Part shown: in pieces, positions 48,365-60,485 of the stretch | Numbering within the stretch: the first letter of the stretch is position 1 | How the letters are laid out: every line of letters starts with the position of its first letter | Origin: Copromyces sp. CBS 386.78 | Lineage: Eukaryota; Ascomycota; Sordariomycetes; Sordariales; Sordariaceae | NCBI GenBank assembly: GCA_030685235.1 | Contig: MU839114.1 | Span: 62,001 to 126,000 of the forward strand | Reading direction: 5' to 3' | Length of the DNA: 64,000 bases | The notes under the pieces: model-generated | Told to the model about the DNA's origin: nothing | Databases searched by the model: none | The model's input: only the letters and a program-made list of their open reading frames with translations | Translations under genes and position numbers: made by a program

Positions 48365-50513
48365 GGTGGTTGTTGGTTGTTTTTGTATGTGCGCGTGTGT
48401 GGTTGGGTCGTTGGTGGTGAAGTGAGGGTGAGAATTAATGCCGATGCGCTGGGTAAAGGGCGTAAGGAGTGTACAGCGGTAGTACTCGCGGTTGAGGTCA
48501 TGAAACTCAGGTATGGAGAGTTGGACGTCGAGTGTTGACTCTCCTCTTCTATCGACGGGAGTCCCGAAGCTTCGTATCCTCCCTTACTTTAGATTCGCAT
48601 GTGAAAGTGAAGTGTTTCTCGGCGTGGACCGAACGTGGAGGGGTTAGGTAAGCAAACAAAACACGTCTCAAAAAGTTGCCGACTTGGGCTTGCCTCTCTT
48701 GGTTAACTCCAAGTCCTCATGAGTCTGTGAGAAGACTACTTTTGAAGACTTTTGGAAGAAGGAGGTCTTGTCAAAGTCCTCGGAAACACATAGAAAGACC
48801 CGTCGGGTCGGGAGGGACGTGTTAAACGTTAAAAGAGGTGAGAGTAAGTCTTTTGTTGTGACATGGTTCCATAGAGAGAACCCAAGTAGAAAAAGTGACG
48901 AACGAAAGGATGCAATTAAACCTCCACAAACTTACTGCACAAATGGCAATAGATTGGGTTACATCGTGCTCCTCTGGGGGCCCCTAGGAAGCCCCCCTAG
49001 GAAATAGCGACTAGCCCCTGGGACCTTGACTCCTTGATTAACAGTGCTGGGTTTTGCAGATCATATAGTGTTAATAGCACGAAGCACCATGTAATCGAGA
49101 AAATCTCGTTGACGATTTTTTGCTGATGATGTTGGGTATGGGTTGGGAAATGAGGGTATCCGGGGTTCGGCTCAGCTTGTTGACCGCTTTGAGAGAGGCT
49201 GAAGATATCCGTGGTACCGAGTATGAACAATCTTACATGTGAAGTCGTTCTTTCCCGCCGTGTTCCGCGGTTGTTGTTTTTCGCTTCGTTCCTGGAGGGA
49301 TGGGAAAGTTTGTCATCACCATTCAGTGATATTTACCCCTGTCATCCAGGTCTTTTCTTTGTTTGTTCATCTCCCAGGGAGACCTAGAATTCGGTAGGGC
49401 AACGCTGTGGTGACCGGATGTGATATCTTATCGCAAGCTCTGTGATGTCGTTTTGTATCCGGAAATCCCTGTTCAAGGAAGCGATCCTGATTTTCCATCA
49501 ATTATCGGCAATCTTGAAAAAAAGAGATTTATGATACGATATCATCCACGTGTTGATCTCGTGCAATTGTTGGTTCTGTGGCTCCATGTTCGACATCAAG
49601 ATGGGAGATTACTCTACGCAGGGGATCCCTCACAAACAAAAACCCATTGTGACCGTGTGCCGCCGTTCGCCTTATTTCCCTGGTCCCGCTCGACAGGTCA
49701 AGAGCTCGAGCCCTATTTGCGGACCACGACGGTTTAAAAAGATGACGGCGGCTAGAAATATTGCCCTTCTGAAGAGCCGCGTGGGTGGGGATGTGTTGTT
49801 CCAGCCTGAGATTTCGATAATATCAAAGATCATAGGTGTGTGGCATTCGGTCGCTGTCCTTTGAAGATGAAGGCAAAAATGGACACTTCATAGGAACAAG
49901 TTTTTGACTGTGCCTCCGGGTGGCGCACAATTCGAGGGTACCGGTCATGAACTTCAAGCGAAGCGGTTGTCGCAAACAAAGTTCGGTCGCCAAAGATTCC
50001 TAAAGAGGTTGATGATTACACCATCAGCTTGAGAAGCTTACCATCGCACTGGGGAGCTCAATTCAAAACAGCCGCCAATCGTCATTGCCAAAGGGACGGA
50101 CTTGATATGCCTTTCTAAGGCTTGTGTTCCCACGAAGAGTGTTGACACTCAAGATGCAACCCTCTCGCCTCGCAGCTGGAACTGGATTGGAGCGGACGAT
50201 TTTTTATAGCCCAGCTGTGGCACATGAACCTCACCCCTGGTTCCCAGACAATTCTGGACGGCACCCTCTTCAGCCCAGGCTCGCTTTCTGCCCCAATCAC
50301 GCATAGCCCTCATCAGCTTATAGTGTTTTATGCCATAGAATTGCTTGTCATTCAGATCAGTAGTGGTTTCGGGCGCCATTCTTGTGTCTCCTTCATTTCA
50401 GCCTTCCCTGATGGAACCATCCTTTTGCTGGATCTTTTGCTTCTCTTCTCAACATCCTCAAAGCTTGGTAGGAGATACGAATGAGGTCGTGGCCTCGCTC
50501 CGGCTACACCGTC
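48365..50513. other. Long divergent upstream region, no gene supported
   Basis: These 2.1 kb lie between two divergent starts. A short hairpin GGGGGC-(9 nt)-GCCCCC sits at 48976-48996. Small ORFs near 49420-49864 overlap in two frames and resemble nothing. Confidence 0.45.
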
Positions 50514-51598
50514 ATGGCGTCGGTAAGATCACCGGGTACTCACCTCCAAGTATGTGACTCTTTGATCGCTAACCTGTTCGTGTCACCAAGCACCGATACG
50601 ATGACGGGCTCGAACCGGCCCCTCAGAACTTTCCCGAGGTTGCTCCTCCACATGCCCATGATTATTATGTCCAACAACATCATCGGTATCCGGAGGCTTA
50701 CCAGGACTCGCCGCCAATACCAAAACTTACACCATCGCCATACTCGCCCCCTCCGCCATCGTCAGGCTATGGCGGGGCAACCACGATAGCGGGCTCGACA
50801 GTTGAATCGCAGGCACATGTGGGTGATGCTCACACAAGGCCAAAAAGTGACGGAAAACGGAGGATGATATGCGGTTGCAGCCTGCTGACCTTTGTTCTGT
50901 CGTGTATCATTGCGCTGTTGTCAGCTGCGGTAATCGGACTGGCGGCCGGAACGGGGATCGAAGCGAGTAGGGCAAATGATGCTGTCGCCAAGTTGGCTGC
51001 GTATACTTGGGCCAACCCGGCGATGACATCGACCTCATCGTCGCCTGGGGTATCGACGACCGCAACACCGACATCCACCAGTGGTATCGGCAGTGCCACT
51101 TCGTTATCAGGGGTCGAGATCGATAGTGGTTGTGGCAGTCGGAAAGACAAGGTGAATGGGACGATATATACGTCGCTGAAACGTAGGTGATGCCTCAGAT
51201 GGTGCTCTGCCCATTTCGAAATCTGTAGAAACACAGCTAACATGAGTGAATGATTAGCACTGGGTCAACTCAGGTACAGGATCTACTGCTCGAGCGACTA
51301 TGCCCGCGACACAAGCAAGAAGAACGACTCGATTGCCATCTTTACGGCCGACTTTGAGGGGTGTATGGATGCCTGCGCGGCGTGGACCAAGTACGTGGTT
51401 CCCAAAGCTGATAGTAAAGATCCGAATTGGAATTGTGAGGCCGTCTCCTTCATCCCGGCCTGGACGAACAGGGCGACTGCCGAGGCGGGCGGCGCATCTG
51501 GAAACTGTTACCTGAAACCTGGCCCAGTATCGATAGACAAGCTTCGGAACAACACCATCAATGTCGACGTTCATGCTGCCCTTTGGCAGAGCGATTGA
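50514..51598 (+). CDS. Single-pass membrane protein with C-terminal Cys-containing outer domain
   Basis: Exons 50514-50522, 50591-51182 and 51258-51598 give 313 aa in frame. The N-terminal 90 or so residues are Pro/Tyr/His-rich and cytosolic-looking (HRYDDGLEPAPQNFPEV). After a basic stop (RPKSDGKRR) comes one hydrophobic segment (LLTFVLSCIIALLSAAVIGL). A Ser/Thr-rich stalk likely to be O-glycosylated follows. The last 140 residues have paired cysteines, for example FEGCMDACAAW and NCEAVSF, like a PAN/WSC-type module. A type II topology with the domain outside the cell is inferred. An alternative donor at 50550 (41-nt intron) would extend the N-terminus. Many filamentous ascomycetes have such proteins of unknown role. 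Confidence 0.75.
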
Positions 51599-52456
51599 TG
51601 GGAACCGCATAGGTAACATGTCGAAACTCTGCGCAGGTGTCCGTTGGATGGTTTCTTCTGGAGCGTGGCGTTCAAGGAATGTGCAGGTTATCGGATTATC
51701 GCCATGGTGTTTTTCCAAAGCCAAAGGGGGTTGCGACATGATCGGTCTCGACGTTGGTGGCTGCCTAATCTTGACAGCTCCATCACTATTAGCAACTGTT
51801 AACAGAGGTGTCACAGTGTCTCCAAATGTGTAACATAGTTTATCAGAAAGCAGTGAAGGGGTCCGATTGCGGGGAAGGGCTGTCCTGAGTGGACTGCAGG
51901 AGCTTGGCAGTGTGGTGGGTCCTTGTCAAGTTGTGGTGCAGCATGTCAATCGAAAGGCGCGCTCCCCACATTTTCGGATGACTGGATTCCTCTTTGAGCA
52001 ACACCATGTTCACACTCTTCTGTGGTTGTGAGATGGGAAATGTAGGTACTATGGTAGGTAGCCCGCTTGGAATATCAGGTGCGGACCTAGGCTACGATAC
52101 CCCTGATAGCATACAGGTAGTCATTCCATTATTTTGATCTTCTCTTCCTTTTTACTCATCCTCTTCTCCTTCAGTGTGTGTGTGTTTCGTCGAGATATCT
52201 TCTTCCACTCACTTGTCTTGTGCTGCAAGACATTAAACATTGGACCAAGTCTTTTATTTGTGGCCAAGTCAACTCCTCACTCCATCTTTATAATCCTGTC
52301 AAGAAAAAAGTCCGAGCCGGTGGACTGTACCACATCGTCATCATCATCACTTCGCTTCGACGCCCTTTGGACTACAACATCATCAGCCAGCTACACGAGT
52401 GTCCCAGCATACTAGTACTCGTCGGCCGCGCCCTTTGAGGTCTTGACACCTGCACC
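51599..52456. other. Intergenic and leader of the homeobox factor
   Basis: These 860 bp hold the 3' end of the membrane-protein gene and the likely pyrimidine-rich 5' UTR of the transcription factor (52130-52456). No extra gene is seen. Confidence 0.5.
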
Positions 52457-55400
52457 ATGCCGACCATCGACGAAATGGAGGCATTCATCAACTGGGACGG
52501 CATCGATCCCGCGGCCATGCCAGGTGCTCGCCATCCCAACGATCTGGATCTGGCCCTGGAGAATGTCGACGATGATGACTTTGCCGGCTGGGCCCTGCAG
52601 CACTACGAGCACAGCAATCCACTTGGCATAGGAGAAACAACAGATGCCATTCCCAGCCTGGTCCCGCCATCTGGGGATCCCATCGTGGCCTTTGAAGATT
52701 CGTTTGATATGCCGTCCTTCCCCTGCAATCACTGCCAGACCAATGGTTATCAGTGCAAGCGCATCCGTGAGGGTAGCTACAAGGGATATTGCACGGGTTG
52801 TGTTGCCCTAAACCGTGTCTGTAGCTTCGGACTGCTTGATCAGCCTACGCTGCCTCGGAACCCAGGCTCGACCACCTCTATCGAAGAGCAAGACCAGCCT
52901 TGTACTGCTGCTCCTGTTACACCCGCTACCAAGGTCAATGGCCGGTTCTCGCGGGAGTCTATCAAGATCCTCAAGAACTGGCTCTCCACCCACCACAAAC
53001 ACCCATACCCCAACGATGAAGAGAAGGAGATGCTACAAAAGCAGACAGGTTTGAACAAGACTCAGATTACCGGCTGGCTTGCCAATGCCCGTCGCAGAAG
53101 AGGCAAGGCCATGGGCGCCCCTCGATCCATCTCACCCGGTGTACGGAGCTTGTCCAACAACAACATGGACATTCCCCAGAGACGGCCCCAACTGGAGCTC
53201 ATGAACCCGCTCCAACGTTGGCAGGTCTCGCCCCCAGAACACGAACCCGCCTCGGTGACTGCCATTGCCCGTGCCGTCACTGCCTCCGCTACTACCCTTT
53301 CATCGGGTAGTCCACACAGCAACAACTTCAACTTCACCGATGATGGTTCCAACAGGTCATTGTGTGCCGCCTCCTCGGCTAGCAGTTTCAACACGTCCAT
53401 CTCCAGTGGCGTCTCGTTCGCCTCTGCATACTCGTACGGAACTCATGACTCCATTGGCTCTTACGGGTCGTCCATGAACCGTGGCCGGAGGCGGAGAAGG
53501 AGAAAAGCAGCACCAGTGTCGTCGGAGAATAACAAGACTTTCCAATGTACTTTCTGCACAGAGACCTTCAGAACCAAGCACGACTGGCAAAGACATGAAA
53601 AGTCCCTACATCTGTCTCTCGAGAGATGGGTATGCGCCCCTGAAGGCCCTCGAGCATCCAACCCGGAGAATGGCCAAGTGTCTTGTGTCTTCTGTGGAGA
53701 GGCAAACCCGGATGAAGCTCACATCGAGCGTCACAACTATTCCATCTGCCAGGAGAAAACCCAAGAAGAGCGGACTTTCTACCGCAAGGACCATCTCCGT
53801 CAGCACCTGAAGCTGGTTCACGACGTCAAGTTTGTGAATTGGTCCATGGAGCAGTGGACAGCGGCTACGCCCGAGATCCGGTCCCGACGTGGTTTCTGTG
53901 GCATCGTCATGGACACTTGGAGCATTCGTGTCGACCACTTGGCGGAGCACTTTAAGACCGGTCAGACAATGGCCGATTGGAAGGGTGACTGGGGTTTCGA
54001 CACTCCGATTCTTGAGATGATCGAGAACGCCATCCCGCCATGTATGATTTTCCTTTCCCCCTTCGACATGTGTAAAATAACCTGCTGACATGACCCCATT
54101 CAGTCCTGATCCACGACGAAAGAAACTCGCCATGCCCATACACAGCGACCCAAGCACCTCCCGAAACAGCCCGTAACGCATATGAGTTGATCAAGAGCGA
54201 ACTGATGTATTATCTCACCAATGAGCGCGACATCAAGGGCAGGGTGCCTACGGATGAAGAACTCCAGATCGAGGCATGCAGAATCATATACGCAGCCGAG
54301 GTTCAGTCGAACCAGAGCATCTCCGCCATTCCATCCTGGCTACGAGACTTGCTTCTTTCTTCCGAGCCATTGGCCCTGCAGGAAAGAATGGCACCTATCA
54401 GATCGGCAAACGAGAGCAGTCAATCAGTTATGCGTATCAATGGAAAGGGCAACATCTTCGAGGATGACCCCATGGAGCGCGAACTTCACGAGTATGTCAA
54501 GGCTCGTCGGTTACTCGGTTTAACCGCCATGGATGGTGAGTTGCAGTATGAGGCCTGCAACATCATCGGTCGCATGGAAGAGTCGTCTAGCCACCCTTCT
54601 GAAGACGTCGCCAACTTCCTGCTGCGACTCATTTACGGATCTGCAAGCTGGCTCGCCGAATTCCGGCAGCGAGCTGTCTTGCCACGATCTGAAGATGTTT
54701 GTGACGAAGCAAGGCGCTCCACAGATCCCTCCAAGATCGATTCTACCATCCACAACTACAGTCGACTGGAGAGGGAGCTGGCCGAGTTCTTGCACATGCA
54801 ACGCTCTATGGGCGTAGAGCCCACTGACATGGACTTACAAAACAAGGCCCGTATCATTATCTACGAATGTGACGACAGCTGGAACCAAACAGCCGCCGAC
54901 AACACTGACTGGCTCACGGCGTTCAAGCAGCGCCATGTGTCTCCAGAAGCCAGCGCCGTAGCTTTGGCTACATTCGAGCCGTTGACCATCTCATCGGTGT
55001 CCCAGAACCGCTTCACGCCGTTGATGGACATGACAACATGGATGAGCACCAGCTGCTTCGGTGGCCCTCGGAATCCTTCCCTGGGAAGCATAGGTACTCC
55101 AACATTTGATACCGCGGCAGGCATAGACGGACACATAGGCAAAACCAACAACGCCGTCAAGATAGGACCGTACTTTTTCAACGACGCCAACTGCTACCGC
55201 AGGCTGGCTCGCGAGTTGGGCGCATACGTGGCATCAGTTATGTCACCAAACTCCCCAGATTGTCACATCCCCAGCGACAAGGAACTCCAACGCCAAGCGC
55301 ACTGGATCTTGTATCAAGAGTGAGTTCTCCTTACATTCCCGTCTCTCCATCTCTTCCCCCCAGCTCCTCTGGCCCATCCACCCTCCACGTCTCTCTCCCG

Positions 55401-56596
55401 TCCCCAACTAATTTTTTCTCTCCTCTCCCCACAGTGACGACCCCTGGAACCAAACCGCCGCCGACAACGCCGAGTGGCTCCGCCGCTTCAAGCGCGACAT
55501 CGGCATTCTCACCGACTCCTCTCTTCCCGGTCTGCCCGAATGCACCCAATGGAGCGCCGCCCAAGGCGGCTCCGGCTTCGAGCCGCCTTACCTTTTCCCG
55601 AACCCCAACGCGCAAGTCACGACGGTGGAAACGGACATGCCTATCAAGATGAAAGAAGCCAAACGCATCTTTGTCGCGGAGAGACAGACGGCTAATAAGT
55701 ATGTGAGGGGGTTCAAGACCAGGTGGCAGAGGCCTGCCGTGGTATTTTGCTCGAGAGAGTTGGAGAAGGGGTTGGTGGAGTTTGTTACGGGCTGTATGAT
55801 GGGTACTGGTGATGATACTTGTGGTGGAGGAGGCGGCGGAGGTGGAGGGACAAGGTGGATGATGTTCCCGAGTGATGAAGCCATCCGCGCCAAGGCGAGG
55901 GAGATCCAGAAGATGAGTACCACGTCGGCGGACGATGCGGTACTACTGGAGAAGTTCAAGAACATGATGAGGGAGAAGTTGGGGCTGCTGACCTCGACTT
56001 CGGCTTCGGCTTCTTCTCTGGGGTCTACGCCGGACTTCTCCGGGATGGGTGGCGGTGGTGCTGGTGGTCTGGGACTGATGCAGTCTTCTTCGTCAGTTGA
56101 CACTTCGGCGAGGCCGTCGCCTGTTACCGTTGCTGGGTTCACCACTACTGGCACCACTACCAGCCCTGATCTCAGTATGGGTATGGACATGCACATGGGC
56201 TTTGGGTTCGGCACAAGTATGCCAGATATGAACAGCTCCATGAGCAACCTGGGCATAACGAATCTAACGGACTGGTCATCCACAGGGTTAAATATGGGAC
56301 TGGGAACGAGTATGGCTGCTGCTTCTTGTACCAACATGGGCTTGGACATGTGCATGAGCATGGGCATGAACCTCGACATGACCAACACGAGCATGAATAT
56401 GAGTACAAGCATGCCCACCGCATCACATATGGGTCTGCTAGGAGCAGCAGGCGGAGCACCCGGGGGTGGAGGAGGGCAAGATATGATGATGATGTTTACG
56501 GAAAACGAGATGGACGATCTTCTACAGCAGTCAAGCTTTGGGTTTTCTTCTAATGATGATGATTTGGCAGTCATGGGCGGGATCGGCCAACTATAA
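52457..56596 (+). CDS. Homeobox and C2H2 zinc-finger transcription factor
   Basis: Exons 52457-54041, 54104-55319 and 55435-56596 give 1320 aa. The N-terminus is acidic. A Cys-rich motif (CNHC...CKRI...CTGC...CSF) lies at residues 90-122. A TALE/KN-type homeodomain lies at 162-218, with recognition helix TQITGWLANARRRRG. A classical C2H2 finger (FQCTFCTETFRTKHDWQRHE) starts at 363, and a second Cys/His-rich stretch follows. About four degenerate repeats of some 60 residues come next, each with a pattern like TDEELQIEACRIIY and two with WNQTAADN. The tail is rich in Gly, Met and Ser. Such factors control development in filamentous ascomycetes and act in the nucleus. I cannot name the orthologue. 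The ATG at 52457 gives the start MPTIDEMEAF. Confidence 0.9.
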
Positions 56597-57000
56597 TCTG
56601 GGTTTGCTGGATTATGGACAATTATGGAGGAGGATGTGGAGGACGAGGAGGATGAGGGGTTTGGGTGGTGGTGATTTTTTGTACGGTACCTTTGTTCTAG
56701 GCTAGGCGTTAGGGGAAAAAGCTTACTCTGGATACTTAGTTATTTGAAGCGATATACAATCACCATGCCATCCATGGGCATCGTATTGGTCAGTACCATA
56801 GACTGTAATAAGTGAAGAGTGACTCACAAAATTTTGTTGGTTTACTAGGTAGGTACATACCACCATCGTCACCGTCAGGTCATCCATCCATCCATCCATC
56901 CACTTATCAACAGAAATTGGAACGCGAAGTCACTGCACGCGACTGTCATTCCAAGCAGATACCTACAAGGTACTACTCGATTCCCACCTTCGCAATCATT

Positions 57001-57032
57001 ACCTACCTACCTACCTACCTACCTACCTACCT
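57001..57032. repeat. (ACCT)8 microsatellite
   Basis: Eight perfect copies of ACCT in a row. Confidence 0.95.
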
Positions 57033-57347
57033 GCCTTGGTCGATTGATTGCCTTCCCGAATGCTCTGCCGAGTAACAGAACGTTAAAAGCTATCTTTTGT
57101 ATGTACTCAATTGACTAACTAGCCCGAGATGATATCTCTTTGGGAGCTCAGGGTGAATTATATACTCCAAAGGCGTCAGTCAGAGTCTTGAGCAATGTTG
57201 GGGAACGGTTTGCCCCGAGAACCTGTGAAATTTGATCTAATACTTAAGGTAGCGTTTAAAAAGGACAGTTATGAATTAATGGACTCTGGAAGATGGTTAG
57301 AACGAAGTGAATACATGTTTAAAGAGACAAACACACACACTCAGGCC

Positions 57348-57374
57348 AAAAAAAAAAAAAAAAAAAAAAAAAAA
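57348..57374. repeat. 27-nt poly-A run
   Basis: An uninterrupted run of 27 A residues. Confidence 0.95.
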
Positions 57375-57991
57375 GAGTTGAAGGGATTTTGACAAAATGT
57401 TGAAGTATGTACTATATTGGCAAGACATTGATTGCAAAGTCAGTAACAGGACACTTGAAAAGAACGTTGAGAAAGCTACATCCATAGGTACGTACGCGTG
57501 TCCTGAGCACTGTTGAGTCGATCATGGAGTACACAGTATGTTGGGTGTTGGGATACATACATACATACCTCAACGAGTGAGGAAGCCTCGGCTCCCATGA
57601 CGTTTCATGATGCTTGTAAAGACCGAGTGCCGTATAGCTTGGCCCCAAATGACTGGATGATAGACGTGGAGTTCAGTTCTCAACAGCTTCGATACACGAG
57701 CATGAAACATTGCAAGATGGAATATTTAACGAGATTTCAATCGTTTCTAGAAGCAGTACTTGGTATATACCTAACCAGTTCAAGTTGTCCTTTTGGATCA
57801 AACCCTTCCTGTGATGGAAGAAATGAATGTGACGTTCAGGGGGTTACCTTGATAACATCTCCGTGGTGTGGGGACCGAGTCATCTCTCCTCCGTGACTTC
57901 ATCACCGGATATTCCATAGAGGGACTGATAATGAAAAGAGCATATGGGAAGAATGACATCCTCAGCTGCCCCGCTCATGGAAAGGGGCGTA

Positions 57992-58322
57992 CAGTCAGCA
58001 TCCTAGTTCCAGCAACACCCAAAATCTGGCCCCAGGTGTTGCAATTAAAGGGGTGTTGCTCCAAGTGTTGCCGTGCACAAACCATTGTCTCTTCAACCCG
58101 TCAGAAAAGATGCACCAAAACAAGCATGCCAAGCAATATTTGCCCACTACCAAACTCACTTTTTGCATTCTACCATACAAACTTAAAAGCAAATCTCCAT
58201 TTTTGCTGTTGCCAATTGCAGGTTTGCGCTTACCCTAATAAAAAGGGGTGTTTTGGGGGTTACTATTGCAATTGGAGGGGGGTTGTTCCCAGAGGGTGTT
58301 GCATTTACAGGATTACTGACTG
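57992..58322. mobile_element. 331-bp MITE of Fot1/pogo (Tc1-mariner) type
   Basis: The left end reads CAGTCAGCATCCTAG...GCAACACCC. The reverse complement of the right end reads CAGTCAGTAATCCTG...GCAACACCC, so the two form imperfect terminal inverted repeats of about 28 bp. A TA dinucleotide lies on each side (57990-57991 and 58323-58324), the target duplication expected for Tc1-mariner elements. Subterminal GGGTGTTGC/GTGTTGC words repeat inside. There is no transposase ORF, so this is a non-autonomous element or internal-deletion derivative. Confidence 0.8.
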
Positions 58323-58324
58323 TA

Positions 58325-58916
58325 ATCCAACTCCTGAGTCGAGTTCCACCACGGTAAGCGATCGTGTGGATTCTCAACCTTATCGCATGGAGTTGTGAAT
58401 ATCGGTTCAACGGATATGAATCACGAATGGAGGCCTTCGTCATTGCAGCACTGAGTTGATAAACCAAAATTTTGTAAATGATATGAATATTTTTCAATGT
58501 TTAGCATAACGATTGTATGATGCTATTGCCATGCAAGGATAGCCAGCCCACACTAAGTCGCAATCTAATCTGTTGGTATCCTCTGTCACCTGTAAACCCT
58601 GAAGTATCCGCCTTTTTAACCCATACCATGCTGTCATCATAGCGTCCAAAAAGCATGCTATTTTCCATGCAGACCAAAATCCCAAATCTCCCCAAAACGC
58701 CGTGAAGACCGAAGTCGGGAAGTGTATGTACAGCGAAAGAAACGTATGTGCAGATGTTCATCACAATTCCGTCTTGCTTTGCTCTCACTGTACAAACTCG
58801 TGGCCTTGCGCGCTATCTACGGCTAGAACCACAGCTTCCCATGCAATTTTTATCCCCTTGAAGCCCTCCATGAAAAGAGGACTCCGTGAAACCTCATCAT
58901 TCTTCTTCTAACTCAC
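58325..58916. other. Intergenic, 3' side of the desaturase
   Basis: The segment is slightly AT-rich, with no supported gene. The part near 58700-58916 is probably the desaturase 3' UTR. Confidence 0.5.
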
Positions 58917-60485
58917 TCATGCCGCATCAGCGGTGGTGACTGGCGGAGTGACACGAGTAGGCTGAAGGCCAGCTCTAACGATCTTCTTGCCCGAAGAGTC
59001 TGTGACAGTGGCGATGTCCTTGTTCTCAGCCTGAGCACGCTTCCAGATCTCAACCTCGCAGCCGCCGCGGATGACGCCGACGCGCATGGTAGAGAGAAGG
59101 TTGTGGGCAGCGTTGGAGTGGTTGTAGACACCACCGTTGAAGATAGCGGTAGCGTCCTTGCCGATAGCGGAGTTGATGAGAGCCTTGCCACCGGGGTGGT
59201 CCTTGATGAAGTTGCCGACATCGTGAATGACACCAGCGACAGCGATCCAGGCCTTGCCGTTCTTGGACTCCTGGACGAAGTCGTCCCAGCTGACAACGGG
59301 AAGGTTCTCGAGGGGAATGCCCCAGTCAAGGGTGGCACGCTTCCGATCGAGCTTCTTCTGCTGCTGCTGGAGACGGCCCTTCTCAATCTCGTTGTGAGGG
59401 AACTTCTTGAGGTCGTAGGCGAGACCGAGCTGCTTCCAGGCCCAGATGCACCACTTGGTGGGGTCATACTGCCACCACTCAATAGCGTTACGGAAATCGC
59501 TGGGGAACTCGTGGTGGAAGTTGTGGTAACCCTCACCAAGGGTGACGAGGGCAGTGATGACGTGATCTCTCGGTGAGTTGCGGTCGTCAAAGGGCTGGTC
59601 GCCGAGCCAGTGGGCAAGAGAGTTGACGCAGAAGGTAGCCTGCTGGATGAAGAAGATACGGAGGATACCGGCGTAGATGAAGCCACCAGCAAAGTCACCC
59701 CAGCCGAAACCGCAAATCAGGGTAGGGACAATGAGAGCCATGGTGATGACGCACTTGATGTAGTGCTTGTGCTGGAATACGACGACGGGATCCTCGTTGA
59801 GATCGGTGATGTCGGTGCGGCCGATTCTCTTGGGGTTCTGCTTCATGACCATCCAGCCGATGTGGGAGTAGAGGAGACCCTTGCGGACCGAGTAGGGATC
59901 CTTGTCGGTGTCGGTGTATCTGTGGTGAGCACGGTGATCCCTGGACCACCAGCGGGCGGAACCCTCAACGGCGGCAGCACCACCAGCGGCGAGCCAGATC
60001 TTGAGGGGGAGGGTGGCCTTGTAAGAGGTGTGAGCCCAAAGTCTGTGGTAACCGGCGGCTGGAGAGAAGGGTGAGTTAGTCATTGACTCGCTTCCGATAT
60101 CCTGGGACGCAGAGGATGCTTACTGATACCGAGGCCGGCGAAGTAGTAGTAGACGATGGAGAAGATGAGGGTCTTGGTCTGGAGAGAGACCCAGTAGGCG
60201 GAGATGAGACCGGCGAGGGGCACGAAGATGATGAAGGTGGTGTTCAGCCAGTTGACGTGCTGGTCTGTGAGGGAGAGATTTTGTCAACATCTTGCTTGTT
60301 GTTTTCCCTTAAGAGAAGGAGAGGAGGCACTTACACCAGTTGCTCCAGGTGATGGGCAACTCGGTAATGTGAGGCTTCTTGAGGTCGTACTTCTTGCCTC
60401 TGAGAGGGATGAAGTCCGTGGTGCCATCGGGGACGTTCACAGGCTGAACCTCAGCAGGGACATCCGTGGCCGAAGTCGACGCCAT
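58917..60485 (-). CDS. ole1: Acyl-CoA delta-9 desaturase with cytochrome b5 domain
   Basis: Exons 60485-60335, 60264-60124 and 60058-58917 give 477 aa. The enzyme introduces the 9-10 double bond into palmitoyl- and stearoyl-CoA in the ER membrane. The three iron-binding His boxes are HRLWAH, HRAHH and HNFHHEFP. Hydrophobic stretches flank the first two ([35 protein letters not shown]). The C-terminal cytochrome b5 domain has the heme ligand in HPGGKALI, as in fungal OLE1/SdeA fusions. The ATG at 60485 gives [16 protein letters not shown]. All three splice junctions keep frame, and the last one yields GYHRLWAH. The gene is very likely essential or needed for growth without oleate. Confidence 0.95.

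Larger units (their letters stand above)
56597..57991. other. Intergenic with simple repeats
   Basis: The 3' flank of the homeobox gene holds (CATC)n at 56881-56901, eight copies of ACCT at 57001-57032, a 27-nt poly-A run at 57348-57374 and a short ATAC repeat at about 57555-57570. No gene is supported. Confidence 0.6.

Noticed and set aside
53606..54181. 191-codon minus-strand ORF
   Set aside because: It is antisense to the C2H2 region and first intron of the homeobox factor.
55588..56574. 328-codon minus-strand ORF
   Set aside because: It is antisense to the Gly/Met-rich tail of the homeobox factor; low complexity explains the open frame.
59103..60074. Two plus-strand ORFs of about 155 codons
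   Set aside because: Both are antisense to the desaturase and show Val/Gly/Asp bias typical of reverse-strand shadows.
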